Shown here: positions 15,293 through 24,800 of the stretch, one piece after another
Numbering within the stretch: the first letter of the stretch is position 1
Layout of the letters: each line of letters begins with the position of its first letter
NCBI RefSeq assembly: GCF_035270045.1
Contig: NZ_DATFIP010000019.1
Coordinates: 62,001-126,000, forward strand
Length of the DNA: 64,000 bases
Direction of reading: 5' to 3'
Source: Salibaculum sp035270045
Lineage (GTDB): Bacteria; Pseudomonadota; Alphaproteobacteria; Rhodobacterales; Rhodobacteraceae
Notes under the pieces: model-generated
Databases searched by the model: none
What the model was told of the DNA's origin: nothing
The model's input: only the letters and a program-made list of their open reading frames with translations
Made by a program: the position numbers and the translations under genes

Positions 15293-15931
15293 CTATGGGC
15301 GCCATGACAGGAAATTGGCGATCAGGCGCAGGCCGGTGGCCTGGCTCTTTTCGGGGTGGAACTGTGTGCCGACGATCGTGTCGCGCCCGACGACCGCGGT
15401 GACGGCCCCGCCGTAGTCCACATGCGCGACCAGGTGGGCGGGGTCGGCGACCCGCATCGCCCAGCTGTGGACGAAATAGGCATGGTCTCCGTTCTCGAGC
15501 CCCTCCAGCACGGGATGCTTGCGGTCCACGACAAGGTCATTCCAACCCATGTGCGGCACCGGCAGGGTGGGATCGTCCGGGGTGATCCGGCAAATCTCTC
15601 CAGGGATCCAGCCGAAGCCCGGGGTTTCCTCGTATTCATGGCCCAGGCTGGCGAGCATCTGCATCCCGACACAGATACCCAGGAAGGGCACGGCCCGGCT
15701 CTCGACCGCCTCGGTCACGGCCTCGGCCATGCCCGACAGGCCGAACAACTGGTCGCGGCAATGGGGAAAGGCCCCGTCGCCAGGCAGGACCACGCGGTCG
15801 GCCCGGCGCACCGCGTCCGGGTCCGAGGTGACGATCACGTCGCCCGCATCGACCTCGTGGGCCATCCGCTCGAAGGCCTTCTGCGCCGAGTGCAGGTTGC
15901 CGCTGTCATAGTCGATCAGAACGGTGGTCAC
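15293..15931 (-). CDS. hisH: Imidazole glycerol phosphate synthase subunit HisH
   Basis: 212 residues from GTG at 15931, which overlaps the hisB stop as GTGA. It is the class I glutaminase that feeds ammonia to HisF. The catalytic Cys is in FLGICVGMQML and the catalytic His/Glu are in GTQFHPEKSQ. The start VTTVLIDYDSGNLHSAQKAF is typical. Its synthase partner hisF is not in the window; hisA/hisF would be expected just outside this pair in many relatives but are not seen here. Confidence 0.95.
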   Translation of the reverse strand: MTTVLIDYDSGNLHSAQKAFERMAHEVDAGDVIVTSDPDAVRRADRVVLPGDGAFPHCRDQLFGLSGMAEAVTEAVESRAVPFLGICVGMQMLASLGHEYEETPGFGWIPGEICRITPDDPTLPVPHMGWNDLVVDRKHPVLEGLENGDHAYFVHSWAMRVADPAHLVAHVDYGGAVTAVVGRDTIVGTQFHPEKSQATGLRLIANFLSWRP

Positions 15932-16515
15932 AGCGCGCCCTTGGTCGATGGAATGGCATCGCCCTTGCGCGGGTCGGGTTCCACGGCCTGACGCAGGGCC
16001 CGGGCCACCGCCTTGAAGGCGGCCTCGGCGATGTGGTGGCTGTTGAAGCCGTGCAGACGGTCGACGTGCAGCGTGATGCCGCCATGGGTCGCCAGCGCCT
16101 GGAGGAATTCGCGCACCAGTTCGGTGTCGAAGGCGCCGATCCTGTCCGTGGGCAGGTCGAGGTTGCAGACCAGGTAGGGCCGGCCCGACAGGTCCAGCGC
16201 GCAGCGCACCTGTGCATCGTCCATGGCGAGGTGGCATTCCCCATAGCGCGTGATTCCGCGCTTGTCGCCCAGCGCCTGAAGCAGCGCCTGGCCCAGGGCG
16301 ATGCCGCAATCCTCGACCGTGTGATGGGCGTCGATATGCAGGTCGCCCGCGGCGTGCAGGGTCATGTCGATCAGCGAATGGCGCGACAGCTGGTCGAGCA
16401 TGTGGTCGAAGAACCCCACGCCGGTCCGGTTGTCATACTGCCCGCTCCCGTCGAGGTCGATCTCGACGGTGATCTCGGTCTCGGCGGTCTTGCGGCTGAT
16501 CGTGGCCTTGCGCAT
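15928..16515 (-). CDS. hisB: Imidazoleglycerol-phosphate dehydratase
   Basis: 195 residues, monofunctional HisB (no phosphatase domain, as usual in alphaproteobacteria). It dehydrates imidazole glycerol phosphate in histidine synthesis. The manganese-binding His clusters are visible in FDHMLDQLSRHS, IDAHHTVEDCGIALGQAL and NSHHIAEAAFKAVARALR. AAAGGATC precedes the ATG. It is translationally coupled to hisH by a 4-nt overlap. Confidence 0.96.
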   Translation of the reverse strand: MRKATISRKTAETEITVEIDLDGSGQYDNRTGVGFFDHMLDQLSRHSLIDMTLHAAGDLHIDAHHTVEDCGIALGQALLQALGDKRGITRYGECHLAMDDAQVRCALDLSGRPYLVCNLDLPTDRIGAFDTELVREFLQALATHGGITLHVDRLHGFNSHHIAEAAFKAVARALRQAVEPDPRKGDAIPSTKGAL

Positions 16516-16601
16516 CGGGGCGATCCTTTTCCGGCTCGGGTTTCGGCGCTTATAGGGCCCGCGGCAGTCTTCGCCAAGCGGGCAGCGGAACGGGCGGTGC
16601 C

Positions 16602-17432
16602 TCAGGTGGTCTTGGCGACGCGCTGGGCCATGTAGAGGGCTTCCAGTTCCGGTACGTCGAGAGAGCTTTCCATCTCGCCCCGGTCATAGCCAAGGGCCAC
16701 CGCGCGATCGACCACCGTGCGATGGAGATCCTCGTTCTTCAGTTCGATCCCCGCCTTGAGCCGCCGGCTGTACTTGTCGTAGGGTTCGGAGGTGAGCCCC
16801 ATGACGGGGCGGCCCATGATCGTGGTCGCGATGGTGTCCAGCGCCCCGCCGTTGCCCGAGAACAGATCCTCGAATCGATACAATCCGCGAAAGCCGGGCT
16901 TGTCATGGGCGTCCTGGACATGGGCGTTGATCTCGAGCCAACTGTAAAGGGCCTTTTCGTATGGGGTGAACCCGTCATAGGCTTGGGCGAACTCTGCGTG
17001 TCTGACGTTGCGGTCGGTGCCGCGGATGAAGCAGGTGCGCGTTCGCATGTCCTCGCGCCCGGCAAAGGCCCCGTGCGTCAGGGTGGAGGCCGCGACGTGG
17101 AAGGGGTTGCGTACCAGGTGAATGAACTCGAACCGGTCGCCGAAACGAGACTCGAGGTAGTCCAGCCAGGCGAAGGTGGGCCAGCCCACATCGACATAGC
17201 GCCGTCCGGCCGCAAGATGATCCTCGATCTCGAAGAACTTGCGCTGGATATGAAGGTTGCGGCCCAGCGTTTCGTGCAGCTTGTTGGGTTTGCGATAGCC
17301 CAGGCGCGGGCGATAGCGCGCTCCGATGGGCTCGTGCTCGACCACGACATCCTCGGCACGGTCGCGAAGGGAATGGGCCAGGTACTGCGTCGCGCAGCGC
17401 CCGGTGGACATCACGAACATGGCCTTGGTCAT
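16602..17432 (-). CDS. Sulfotransferase-like protein
   Basis: 276 residues from the ATG at 17432 (AGGAG 10 nt upstream); longer in-frame starts lack support. The N-terminal FVMSTGRCATQYLA resembles the 5'-phosphosulfate-binding loop of PAPS-dependent sulfotransferases, and FIHLVRNPFHVAASTL resembles the 3'-phosphate motif (RNPxxxxxS). It is soluble, with no signal peptide. The acceptor is unknown. It stands between hisB and a divergent Lrp-type gene, without an obvious pathway partner. Assignment to the superfamily is moderate; it could be a divergent P-loop protein without transferase activity. Confidence 0.65.
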   Translation of the reverse strand: MTKAMFVMSTGRCATQYLAHSLRDRAEDVVVEHEPIGARYRPRLGYRKPNKLHETLGRNLHIQRKFFEIEDHLAAGRRYVDVGWPTFAWLDYLESRFGDRFEFIHLVRNPFHVAASTLTHGAFAGREDMRTRTCFIRGTDRNVRHAEFAQAYDGFTPYEKALYSWLEINAHVQDAHDKPGFRGLYRFEDLFSGNGGALDTIATTIMGRPVMGLTSEPYDKYSRRLKAGIELKNEDLHRTVVDRAVALGYDRGEMESSLDVPELEALYMAQRVAKTT

Positions 17433-17616
17433 TTGCCGCTCCTGCCTGTTGCGCACCGCGCGTTTCGACCCCTTGTAGCGCCTTTCGAATCCGCGGGCCA
17501 GCGCCGCGCGGCCGCGTTCCATGCGGCCCGTGCGAGGGCGTGACCGTGCGGCGACATCGCATTGCCCTTGGCGCGCGCCCGTGCCAGCCTGCGCCGAAAC
17601 CGCAAGGACCCGCGCC

Positions 17617-17856
17617 ATGAAAACCTGTGTCTTCGTTCAGATTCGCTGTCGCCCCGGCACGACCTATCGGGTGGCCGATGCCATCGCGCTCAAGGAAATC
17701 CATTCCGAGCTCTACTCGACCTCGGGCGAATGGGACCTGCTGATGAAGCTCTACGTCCCCGAAGCCGCCGACGTGGGCCGCTACATCAATGAAAACCTGC
17801 TCGACATCGACGGGATCGAGCGCAGCCTCACGACCCTGACCTTCAAGGCGTTCTGA
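17617..17856 (+). CDS. Stand-alone Lrp/AsnC ligand-binding (RAM) domain protein
   Basis: 79 residues, starting at an ATG with AAGGA 9 nt upstream. It consists only of the RAM fold: beta-alpha-beta with VFVQIRCRPGTTYRVADAI, SGEWDLLMKLYVPEAADVGRYINENL and a closing IERSLTTLTFKAF. There is no helix-turn-helix, so it is not a classical DNA-binding Lrp. Such proteins form dimers or higher oligomers and may bind amino acids. It overlaps the next GNAT gene by 1 nt (TGATG), suggesting co-expression. Confidence 0.85.
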   Translation: MKTCVFVQIRCRPGTTYRVADAIALKEIHSELYSTSGEWDLLMKLYVPEAADVGRYINENLLDIDGIERSLTTLTFKAF

Positions 17857-18443
17857 TGCTGCCAGACGGGCATTCGGACGTTCCACCGGGCAAGTTGGCC
17901 GCCGTGGTGACGCATTTGCAGATGTATCAACGGCCCGCGCCGCGGCCCGTCCCGCCGATCACGGCCGAACTGGTGGCCCACGACCGCGCCGACCCGGTCT
18001 GGTATCGCGCGCTTTTCACGCGGGTGGGGCGCGATTGGCTTTGGTTCTCGCGGCTGGGGATGGACGACGCGGCCCTGGCGGCCATTCTGCATGATCCGGA
18101 GGTGCAGGTCTTTTCGCTGCGGCAGGGCGAGCGCGATCTGGGGCTGCTGGAACTGGACTTCCGCACGCCGGGTGAGTGCGAACTGGCCTATTTCGGACTG
18201 GCCGCGCAGCTGCAAGGGCAGGGGGCCGGACGCTGGCTGATGGAACAGGCGCTGGCCCGGGCCTGGGCCGCGCCGATCACCCGGTTTCATGTCCATACCT
18301 GCACCCTGGACAGCCCCGCTGCGCTGGCGTTCTATGTCCGTTCGGGCTTCACACCCTATTGCCGCCAGGTCGAGATCGCCGACGATCCGCGCCTGACCGG
18401 GCAGTTGCCGCGCGACGCCGCGCCACAGGTGCCGATCCTCTAG
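17856..18443 (+). CDS. GNAT-family N-acetyltransferase
   Basis: 195 residues. The acetyl-CoA-binding motif A is LAAQLQGQGAGRWLMEQAL (QxxGxG type), after the beta-strand CELAYFGL. The C-terminal part SPAALAFYVRSGFTPYCRQ is the usual GNAT motif B. The substrate is unknown. It is directly coupled to the RAM-domain gene (1-nt overlap) and convergent with the HemG-like flavodoxin gene, 3 nt apart. Confidence 0.88.
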   Translation: MLPDGHSDVPPGKLAAVVTHLQMYQRPAPRPVPPITAELVAHDRADPVWYRALFTRVGRDWLWFSRLGMDDAALAAILHDPEVQVFSLRQGERDLGLLELDFRTPGECELAYFGLAAQLQGQGAGRWLMEQALARAWAAPITRFHVHTCTLDSPAALAFYVRSGFTPYCRQVEIADDPRLTGQLPRDAAPQVPIL

Positions 18444-18446
18444 CCC

Positions 18447-18968
18447 TCAGGCGAGGAAAGCGCTCAGCGTGCTGCGCAGCGCGTCCCAGTCGGTGAACTC
18501 GTGTTCCGCCGCCTCGGCGTCGAAATCCTTGCCTTTCAGGACCACGTGCTGGATCACCTGCGTTGCGAAATAGTCGTATTTCGGCGTCTGCACGGCCCCG
18601 GCCACCAGTGCACTGGCATCGGGGGTGAACCCGGTGCGCATCTGCATCTCGGTGAGGTAGTCCTGCGCCTCGGCCCGGCCCTCGGGGAAGGCGGCGTTCA
18701 TACTGACCGACAGCAACAGCGTCTTGCAGCGTTCCAGGTCGCTCTTGCTGGCGGTGAGGAAAAGCTCGAACTCCTGCGGATGCCGGCGTTCATGGACAGG
18801 GGCGGCCAGGATCACCTTCTCGGCATCGTCCAGCGGGACCTCGACCATCGGATCCGACATGTCGATCAGGCGCGGCGTCTTACCGGCCTCGCGCACCTGG
18901 TCGGCGGCGAAATCGGCGATCTTGCGGGTCTGCCCCTCGAGGGATTGGAAGAGGATGGGAACGGTCAT
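18447..18968 (-). CDS. HemG-like flavodoxin-domain protein
   Basis: 173 residues from the ATG at 18968; an in-frame ATG 4 codons upstream is possible. It begins with a flavodoxin phosphate loop (LFQSLEGQTRKIADF). The arrangement of VILAAPVHERRHPQEF, LLLSVSMNAAFPEGR, ALVAGAVQTPKYDYF and EFTDWDAL parallels menaquinone-dependent protoporphyrinogen oxidase HemG. HemG oxidises protoporphyrinogen IX in heme synthesis, but a general quinone-linked flavodoxin role is equally possible; most alphaproteobacteria use HemJ or HemY. No heme genes adjoin it here. Confidence 0.65.
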   Translation of the reverse strand: MTVPILFQSLEGQTRKIADFAADQVREAGKTPRLIDMSDPMVEVPLDDAEKVILAAPVHERRHPQEFELFLTASKSDLERCKTLLLSVSMNAAFPEGRAEAQDYLTEMQMRTGFTPDASALVAGAVQTPKYDYFATQVIQHVVLKGKDFDAEAAEHEFTDWDALRSTLSAFLA

Positions 18969-19087
18969 GGCGGACCTCATCGTCAGTTGTTGCCGGGGCG
19001 GCAGAATGTTTCTCGCCCCGTTGTTAGCCTAGCCCGCCGGGCAGGCGCCCGACAAGCGCTGCGTCGGAGGTTGCGCGGTCTTGCCGC

Positions 19088-20071
19088 TCAGGCCCCGGGC
19101 GCCGGTCCGGGCGCGGTCCGCCCGTCGGTGGCCCAATCCATGGCACGGTCCTTGATCCGGGCGAACTTGCGCGACGCCCCGTCGAGCCTGGCTTCCCATT
19201 CGGGGTTGGGCGCCTGGCCGTCGGTGATCTTGAAGAAGGCCTGCAAAAGACAAGCGATGGCAAAGGGTTCGATCAGCGCGACCTTGACCGCCCAGGCAAA
19301 GACAATCGCGAAAACCAGCCCGCCCGCCGACCATGCGCCCGGGATCAGGTAGACGACCAGTGCCGCCGGAGCCAGCATCGCCAGGAACACAAGGATCGAC
19401 AGCCCGTAGGTGAAAAGTGTCAGCCAGGCCGCGTTGCGCAGCATCGGCCCGCCGTTCTGGCCATAAAGAACCAGTGCCTCGCGCGCGCTGTCCCAGGGGT
19501 TGTCGGCCCGGGTGCGGATGCCGTGGGCCAGGATGACCTCGTCGACCAGCCCGACAGCCAGGCGCAGGTAGGCACGCACCACGCCCATGATACGATCCAG
19601 ACCGGGAACCGGCAGGAAATTCATCAGACCCTGAACCAGCCCCGTGATCGCCCGGATCACGCCCTTGACCAGCTGGTCCACCGCGAAAAGGACGGAGGCT
19701 TCGCCGAAGCGCTCGGTCACGATGCCTTTCGCGTAGGCGATCTGACCCTTGCCCCGGGGCAGGTCGCGCCCGTCGAGCATCTCGACCATGACCGCGATAT
19801 GACCGGCCTTGACCACGTAAAGCAAGTATTCGCGCAGGAAATAGATCACCCCTGCGGTCAGGCCGAAGCCGGCGATCCCGCCGTAGAATGTCGATCCGGC
19901 GCGGAACTCCTCGTCGCCGAAATTGCCGATGCCCCAGCCGATCCCGGCGCCGGTGCCCGTGACCAGTACGTAGGCCAGCGCGATGCCGAAATAGACCGTC
20001 ATGCGGAACACCAGGAATGGCGCCGTTGCGCGCATGATACCCATGGCGCGTCTCATTGAAAAATCCCACAT
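19088..20071 (-). CDS. Multi-pass membrane protein of unknown function
   Basis: 327 residues, start preceded by GGGAG. About five or six hydrophobic segments: near residues 18-45, 60-90, an amphipathic central block (AVDQLVKGVIRAITGLVQGLMNFLPVPGLDRIMG), then two or three long helices near 215-290. The C-terminus is hydrophilic and Pro/Ala-rich. I recognise no named domain; it looks like a conserved Rhodobacterales inner-membrane protein. It is monocistronic, upstream of (transcriptionally before) the HemG-like gene with a gap of about 120 nt. Confidence 0.7.
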   Translation of the reverse strand: MWDFSMRRAMGIMRATAPFLVFRMTVYFGIALAYVLVTGTGAGIGWGIGNFGDEEFRAGSTFYGGIAGFGLTAGVIYFLREYLLYVVKAGHIAVMVEMLDGRDLPRGKGQIAYAKGIVTERFGEASVLFAVDQLVKGVIRAITGLVQGLMNFLPVPGLDRIMGVVRAYLRLAVGLVDEVILAHGIRTRADNPWDSAREALVLYGQNGGPMLRNAAWLTLFTYGLSILVFLAMLAPAALVVYLIPGAWSAGGLVFAIVFAWAVKVALIEPFAIACLLQAFFKITDGQAPNPEWEARLDGASRKFARIKDRAMDWATDGRTAPGPAPGA

Positions 20072-20211
20072 CTGTCAGGCTCCCTGAAGCGAGGATGCTG
20101 CGACAGCATGACGCGCCGGAGGCTCGGCGACAAGCCCGGAATCAACTCGCGCCATTGCCCTTGGGCCGATCACGGCGGGCGCCGTAACACATAGGTGTCG
20201 GGAAAACCGAT

Positions 20212-20286
20212 TGGAGCGGGTGATGAGATTCGAACTCACGACCCTTACCTTGGCAAGGTAATGCTCTACCCCTGAGCTACACCCGC
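20212..20286 (-). tRNA. tRNA-Gly (GCC)
   Basis: On the minus strand a full cloverleaf is visible: acceptor GCGGGTG/CACCCGC, D-arm GCTCAGGGGTAGAGC, anticodon stem-loop TTACCTTGCCAAGGTAA with anticodon GCC, T-arm GTGAGTTCGAATCTCAT, discriminator T and encoded CCA. 75 nt including CCA. It may supply glycine codons GGC/GGT, the common glycine codons here. Confidence 0.97.
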
Positions 20287-20377
20287 GTCCGTTCGGTAGG
20301 GCGTGATTTAGGAAAACTGGCGCTGGGCTGCAAGCGGAAAATGCCGCAGCTCGGGCAAAAATTTCGCGGCCACGGCA

Positions 20378-20415
20378 GCAAAAAGGGGGCGGTCCCGCTC
20401 TGGGACCGCCCCCCT
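20378..20415 (-). terminator. Rho-independent terminator of the DUF481 gene
   Basis: Twelve-bp stem GGGGGCGGTCCC / GGGACCGCCCCC around loop GCTCT. Read on the minus strand it is followed by TTTTTGCTG, the classic stem plus T-run, about 30 nt after the DUF481 stop. Confidence 0.9.
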
Positions 20416-20447
20416 GGGGCTCGGGAAATGCAAACAGGTGGCCGACC

Positions 20448-21263
20448 TCAGTCCAAGCTGTAGACCAGCGAGACGCCGAAGGTGTTGTCGGTGTCTTCCT
20501 TCCCCGGTTCGGGGTCGGTGTGATACTCGGTCACGACGCTGGTGCGCAGCGCGAGTGTATCGGTCATGTTAACGTTCAGCCCCAGGTCGTTGTAGACCAC
20601 CGTGTCCGATTCCGACCCGATGATATCGGTGTCGTTGGTCAGGGCCAGGGTGGGCGACAGCTGTTGGTAATAGTCCGAGGAGACCGCCAGCGCACCCTCT
20701 TCCAGGTCGTCGATGCTGTTCAACTCGGCCACGCGGTAGCCGACACCGGCCTGTACGGACCATTGCATGCTGGCGCTGTCGAAAACTCGGTAGCCGACAC
20801 CGGCGCCGAGGAAGTTGTCGCTGGTATCAAAAGGCAGGCGTTCGACGTTGCCCTGCACCTTGGCGAAGCCGTAGTAGTCACGCCCGAAGTTGCGGGTGTA
20901 TTCCAGTTCGTACAGCAGGCTGTCCTCGTCGGTGACGCCTTCGTTTTCCGAGAATTGGTAGCTCAACTGAAGGTCATAGCCGTTGACGCCGTCGAAATAG
21001 CCCATGTTGGCTCCGATCCCCAGCGTGGCGGTATCGGTGTTGCCACTGGTGGCCGACCCTTGCAACGCGAAGCTGCCGGTGAAGCCGGTGGCGCGGCCTT
21101 CGTTGCCGAACTGCGGGGTGTCGCGCTCGAAGTCGTCCTCGATATCCTCGTTCAGATCTTCGATGCGGTTCTCGGCACCCGAGGCGTCCAGCGCGGATTG
21201 CGCGAGGGCCGCCGTTGACGTGGCGCCCGCCGTGGCGAGGGCCAGGATGATCGTCTTGTACAT
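20448..21263 (-). CDS. DUF481 (YdiY-type) outer-membrane beta-barrel protein
   Basis: 271 residues with a Sec signal peptide (MYKTIILALATAGATSTAALA-Q). A charged, acidic linker (residues about 30-55) is followed by alternating amphipathic strands with aromatic ends, as in TGFTGSFALQGSATSGNTDTATLG and GAGVGYRVFDSASMQWSVQAGVGYRV. The protein ends with an aromatic-rich strand (FGVSLVYSLD). This fits the DUF481 'salt-induced outer membrane protein' family, a small barrel of unknown substrate. It is monocistronic with its own terminator. Shine-Dalgarno AAAGGCAACGAGC precedes ATG. Confidence 0.88.
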   Translation of the reverse strand: MYKTIILALATAGATSTAALAQSALDASGAENRIEDLNEDIEDDFERDTPQFGNEGRATGFTGSFALQGSATSGNTDTATLGIGANMGYFDGVNGYDLQLSYQFSENEGVTDEDSLLYELEYTRNFGRDYYGFAKVQGNVERLPFDTSDNFLGAGVGYRVFDSASMQWSVQAGVGYRVAELNSIDDLEEGALAVSSDYYQQLSPTLALTNDTDIIGSESDTVVYNDLGLNVNMTDTLALRTSVVTEYHTDPEPGKEDTDNTFGVSLVYSLD

Positions 21264-21811
21264 GCTCGTTGCCTTTCGTGTTTCCGGGCGTCTGCGCCCG
21301 GAGAGTTGAGGTTGCGGGCTCTCGTGCCTGTGGCGCGACCTAGGGCGAGTTCCGCCGGTCTGAAAGGGGGGAGCGCTCGACCGGAATGCTGCTGCGCGGC
21401 AAATGGCCGACTGAGCAGCGGAGTCCAGCCATCCATATGGAAAAACGACAAATTATCGGCGGTCGCCCGCTGTCTCAGGGGGGCCGTTCCGGCAGATCCC
21501 CGCCCATGCCCGGCGACCAGACGCCAAGCGGCCCGGGGCCGCTTGGAAGGTGCCGTCTGACCGGCTGAAGCGGCGCTCAAAGCAGTTCTTCGTGCCGATC
21601 ACCGACTGAAAGACGGCCCGTTCCATCTCCGTGGACCGGGTGAGGTCGACAAGGGCCAGCGATGTCTCGTCCATCGCGGCGATGGCGGGCGGGCGTATCG
21701 GGAACCGCCGGCTCACCCCGGAAAGGGCACCCGATCAGCTGTCGGGCCCGACCATTCCGCGACCCGCCTTGCAGGTCGCCAGGAAGCCAGGACCCCGGTC
21801 CGGCCGGCCGG
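21264..21811. other. 548-nt region between DUF481 gene and pyc
   Basis: Both flanking genes read leftward, so it contains the DUF481 promoter and the pyc 3' end. An AT-rich patch around 21430-21460 is the likeliest promoter zone on the minus strand. An 87-codon minus-strand frame (21453-21716) and several plus-strand frames have no recognisable features or good start sites. A GC-rich CCGG run just beyond the pyc stop (21798-21813) can fold but has no T-run. Confidence 0.5.
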
Positions 21812-24800
21812 TTACTCGAATTCCAAGAGCAGGTCCTTGGCGTCGATCTGGCCGCCGGGCTGGACGTGAACGGCCTTGACCACACCGTCGCGTTCGGCGT
21901 GCAGGCCGGTTTCCATCTTCATCGCCTCTATGGTCAGCAGCATGTCGCCGTCGCGGACCTTCTGGCCGGGCTGGACCGCGACGCTGGCCACCACGCCGGG
22001 CATCGGGGCGCCGACATGGGCGGGGTTGCTGGCGTCGGCCTTGGGGCGCTGTCTGCTGTCGGCCTTGACCTTGCGGTTGGGCACCCGGATCGTGCGCGGC
22101 TGGCCGTTGAGTTCGAAGAAGACCTTCACGTCGCCGTTCTCGTCCGTCTCGCCGATGGCTTGCAGGCGGATTTCCAGCGTCTTGCCGGGATCGATCTCGG
22201 CGCTGATCTCATGGCCCTGTTCCATCCCGTAGAAAAAGGTCGAGGTGGGCAGGCAGCGGACCGGGCCGTATGTCTCGTGCCGGGTCGCGTAGTCGGCAAA
22301 GACCTTGGGATACATCAGGTATCCGTTCAGGTCCTCGTCGTCGATCTCGATCCCGCCAAGCTTCTCGCTGGCCTCCTTGCGCATCGCCTCGAGGTCGACG
22401 GGTTGGAGGTGCTTGCCGGGCCGTTCCAGATTCGGCCTCTCGTCCTTGAGCACCTTGCGGATGATGGTCTCGGGAAAGCCGCCCGGCGGCTGGCCCAGGT
22501 TGCCGCGCATCATGTCGATCACGCTGTCGGGAAAGGAGACATCCACCGCCGGGTCCTCGACCTGGGCGCGGGTCAGCCCCTGGCTGACCATCATCAGGGC
22601 CATGTCGCCCACCACTTTCGATGACGGTGTGACCTTCACGATATCTCCGAACATCATGTTCACATCCGCGTAGGCCTGGGCGACCTCGTGCCAGCGTTCC
22701 TCCAGCCCGAGGGATCGCGCCTGTGCCTTGAGGTTGGTGAACTGCCCGCCGGGCATCTCGTGCAGGTAGACCTCGGAGGCGGGGGCCTGGAGGCCGCTCT
22801 CGAAGGCGGCGTAATGGGCGCGCACGGTTTCCCAGTAGTTGGAAATCTCGCGGATGGCGGCGATATCGAGGCCGGTCTCCCGGTCGGTATGGCGCAGCGC
22901 CTCGACCACGGAGCCCAGCGTCGGTTGCGAGGTGTTGCCCGAGAAACTGTCCATCGCCGCGTCGATGATGTCCACGCCCGCGTCCGAGGCCGCCAGCACG
23001 GTGGCGATGGCCGCCCCGCTGGTGTCATGGGTGTGGAAGTGGATCGGGATGCTGATCTCGTCCTTGAGCGCCCGGATCAACTGCCCGGCCGAAGAGGCCT
23101 TGAGCAGGCCGGCCATGTCCTTGAGGCCCAGCATGTGCGCCCCGGCCCTTTCCAGTTCCTTGGCCATGCCGACATAGTATTTCAGGTCATACTTGGCCCG
23201 GTCCGGGTCCAGGATATCACCGGTATAGCAGATCGTGCCTTCGCAGATCTTCTCGGCCTCCTGCACGGCATCCATGGCGACGCGCATGTTCTCGACCCAG
23301 TTGAGACTGTCGAAGACCCGGAAGACATCGACGCCCGTTTCCGCCGACTGGCGCACGAATTCCTGCACCACGTTGTCGGGGTAGTTGGTGTAGCCCACCC
23401 CGTTCGAGGCGCGCAGCAGCATCTGCGTCAGGATATTGGGCATCTTGGCACGGATGTCGCGCAGCCGCTGCCAGGGGCATTCCTGCAGGAATCGATAGGC
23501 CACGTCGAAGGTGGCCCCGCCCCAGCATTCCACCGAGAAGAGTCCCGGCATCTTGGCGGCATAGCCGGGCGCGGCGTTGATCATGTCGATGGATCGCATC
23601 CGCGTGGCCAGCAGCGACTGGTGCCCGTCGCGCATGGTCGTGTCGGTGACAAGCAGGTGCTTCTGGTCCCGCACCCATTTGGCGACGGCCTCGGGGCCCG
23701 CGCGGTCGAGGATCTGGCGGGTGCCGTCAGGAATGTCGTCCGCCGCGCGCACCGGCGGTTTCGGCGTGATCGCCGCCGCGCCCGGTCGCGGTCGGCCGGC
23801 GGTTTCGGGGTGCCCGTTCACCGTGATGTCGGCGATATAGGTCAGGATCTTGGTGGCCCGGTCCCGGCGCGGCTTGAAGTCGAACAGAGCGTCGGTCTCG
23901 TCGATGAACCGCGTTGAATACTCGTTATTCAGGAACGTCGGGTGGCGCAGCAGGTTGATGACGAAATCGAGGTTCGTGCTGACGCCCCGGATGCGGAATT
24001 CGCGCAGGGCGCGGTCCATTCGGGCAATCGCCGCTTCCGGCGTCGGGGCCCAGGCGGTGACCTTTTCCAACAGGCTGTCGTAATAGCGGGTGATGACCGC
24101 GCCGGAATAGGCCGTGCCGCCGTCGAGCCGAATGCCCATGCCCGTGGCGCCGCGATATGCGGTGATGCGGCCGTAATCCGGGATGAAATTGTTCTGCGGG
24201 TCCTCTGTCGTCACCCGGCATTGCAGGGCATGCCCGTCCAGCTTCACGTCATACTGGCTGGCCACACCGGTCGCTTCCATCAGGCTCTTGCCTTCGGCGA
24301 TCAGGATCTGGGCGCGGACGATGTCGATGCCCGTCACCTCTTCGGTGACGGTGTGTTCCACCTGAACCCGGGGGTTCACCTCGATGAAGTAGAACGCGCC
24401 TGTCTCCATATCCATCAGGAACTCGACCGTGCCGGCGCATTCGTAATTGACATGGGCGCAGATCTTGCGGCCCAGGTTGCACAGGTCCTCGCGCTGGGCA
24501 TCCGACAGGTAGGGCGCGGGGGCGCGTTCCACGACCTTCTGGTTGCGGCGCTGAACGGAACAATCGCGTTCCCACAGATGGTAGATCTCGCCGGACTTGT
24601 CGCCGAGGATCTGCACCTCGACGTGGCGGGCGCGGGTGATCATCTTTTCGAGGTAGCCCTCGCCGTTGCCGAAGGCGGCCTCGGCCTCTCGGCGGCCCTC
24701 CAGCACCTTTTCCTCCAGTTCGTCCTCGGACTCGATCGGACGCATGCCGCGGCCGCCGCCGCCCCAGCTTGCCTTGAGCATCAGCGGATAGCCGATCTCG

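Noticed and set aside
21453..21716. 87-codon minus-strand frame between pyc and DUF481
   Set aside because: Weak start, no motif, Arg-rich composition. Cannot support it as a gene.
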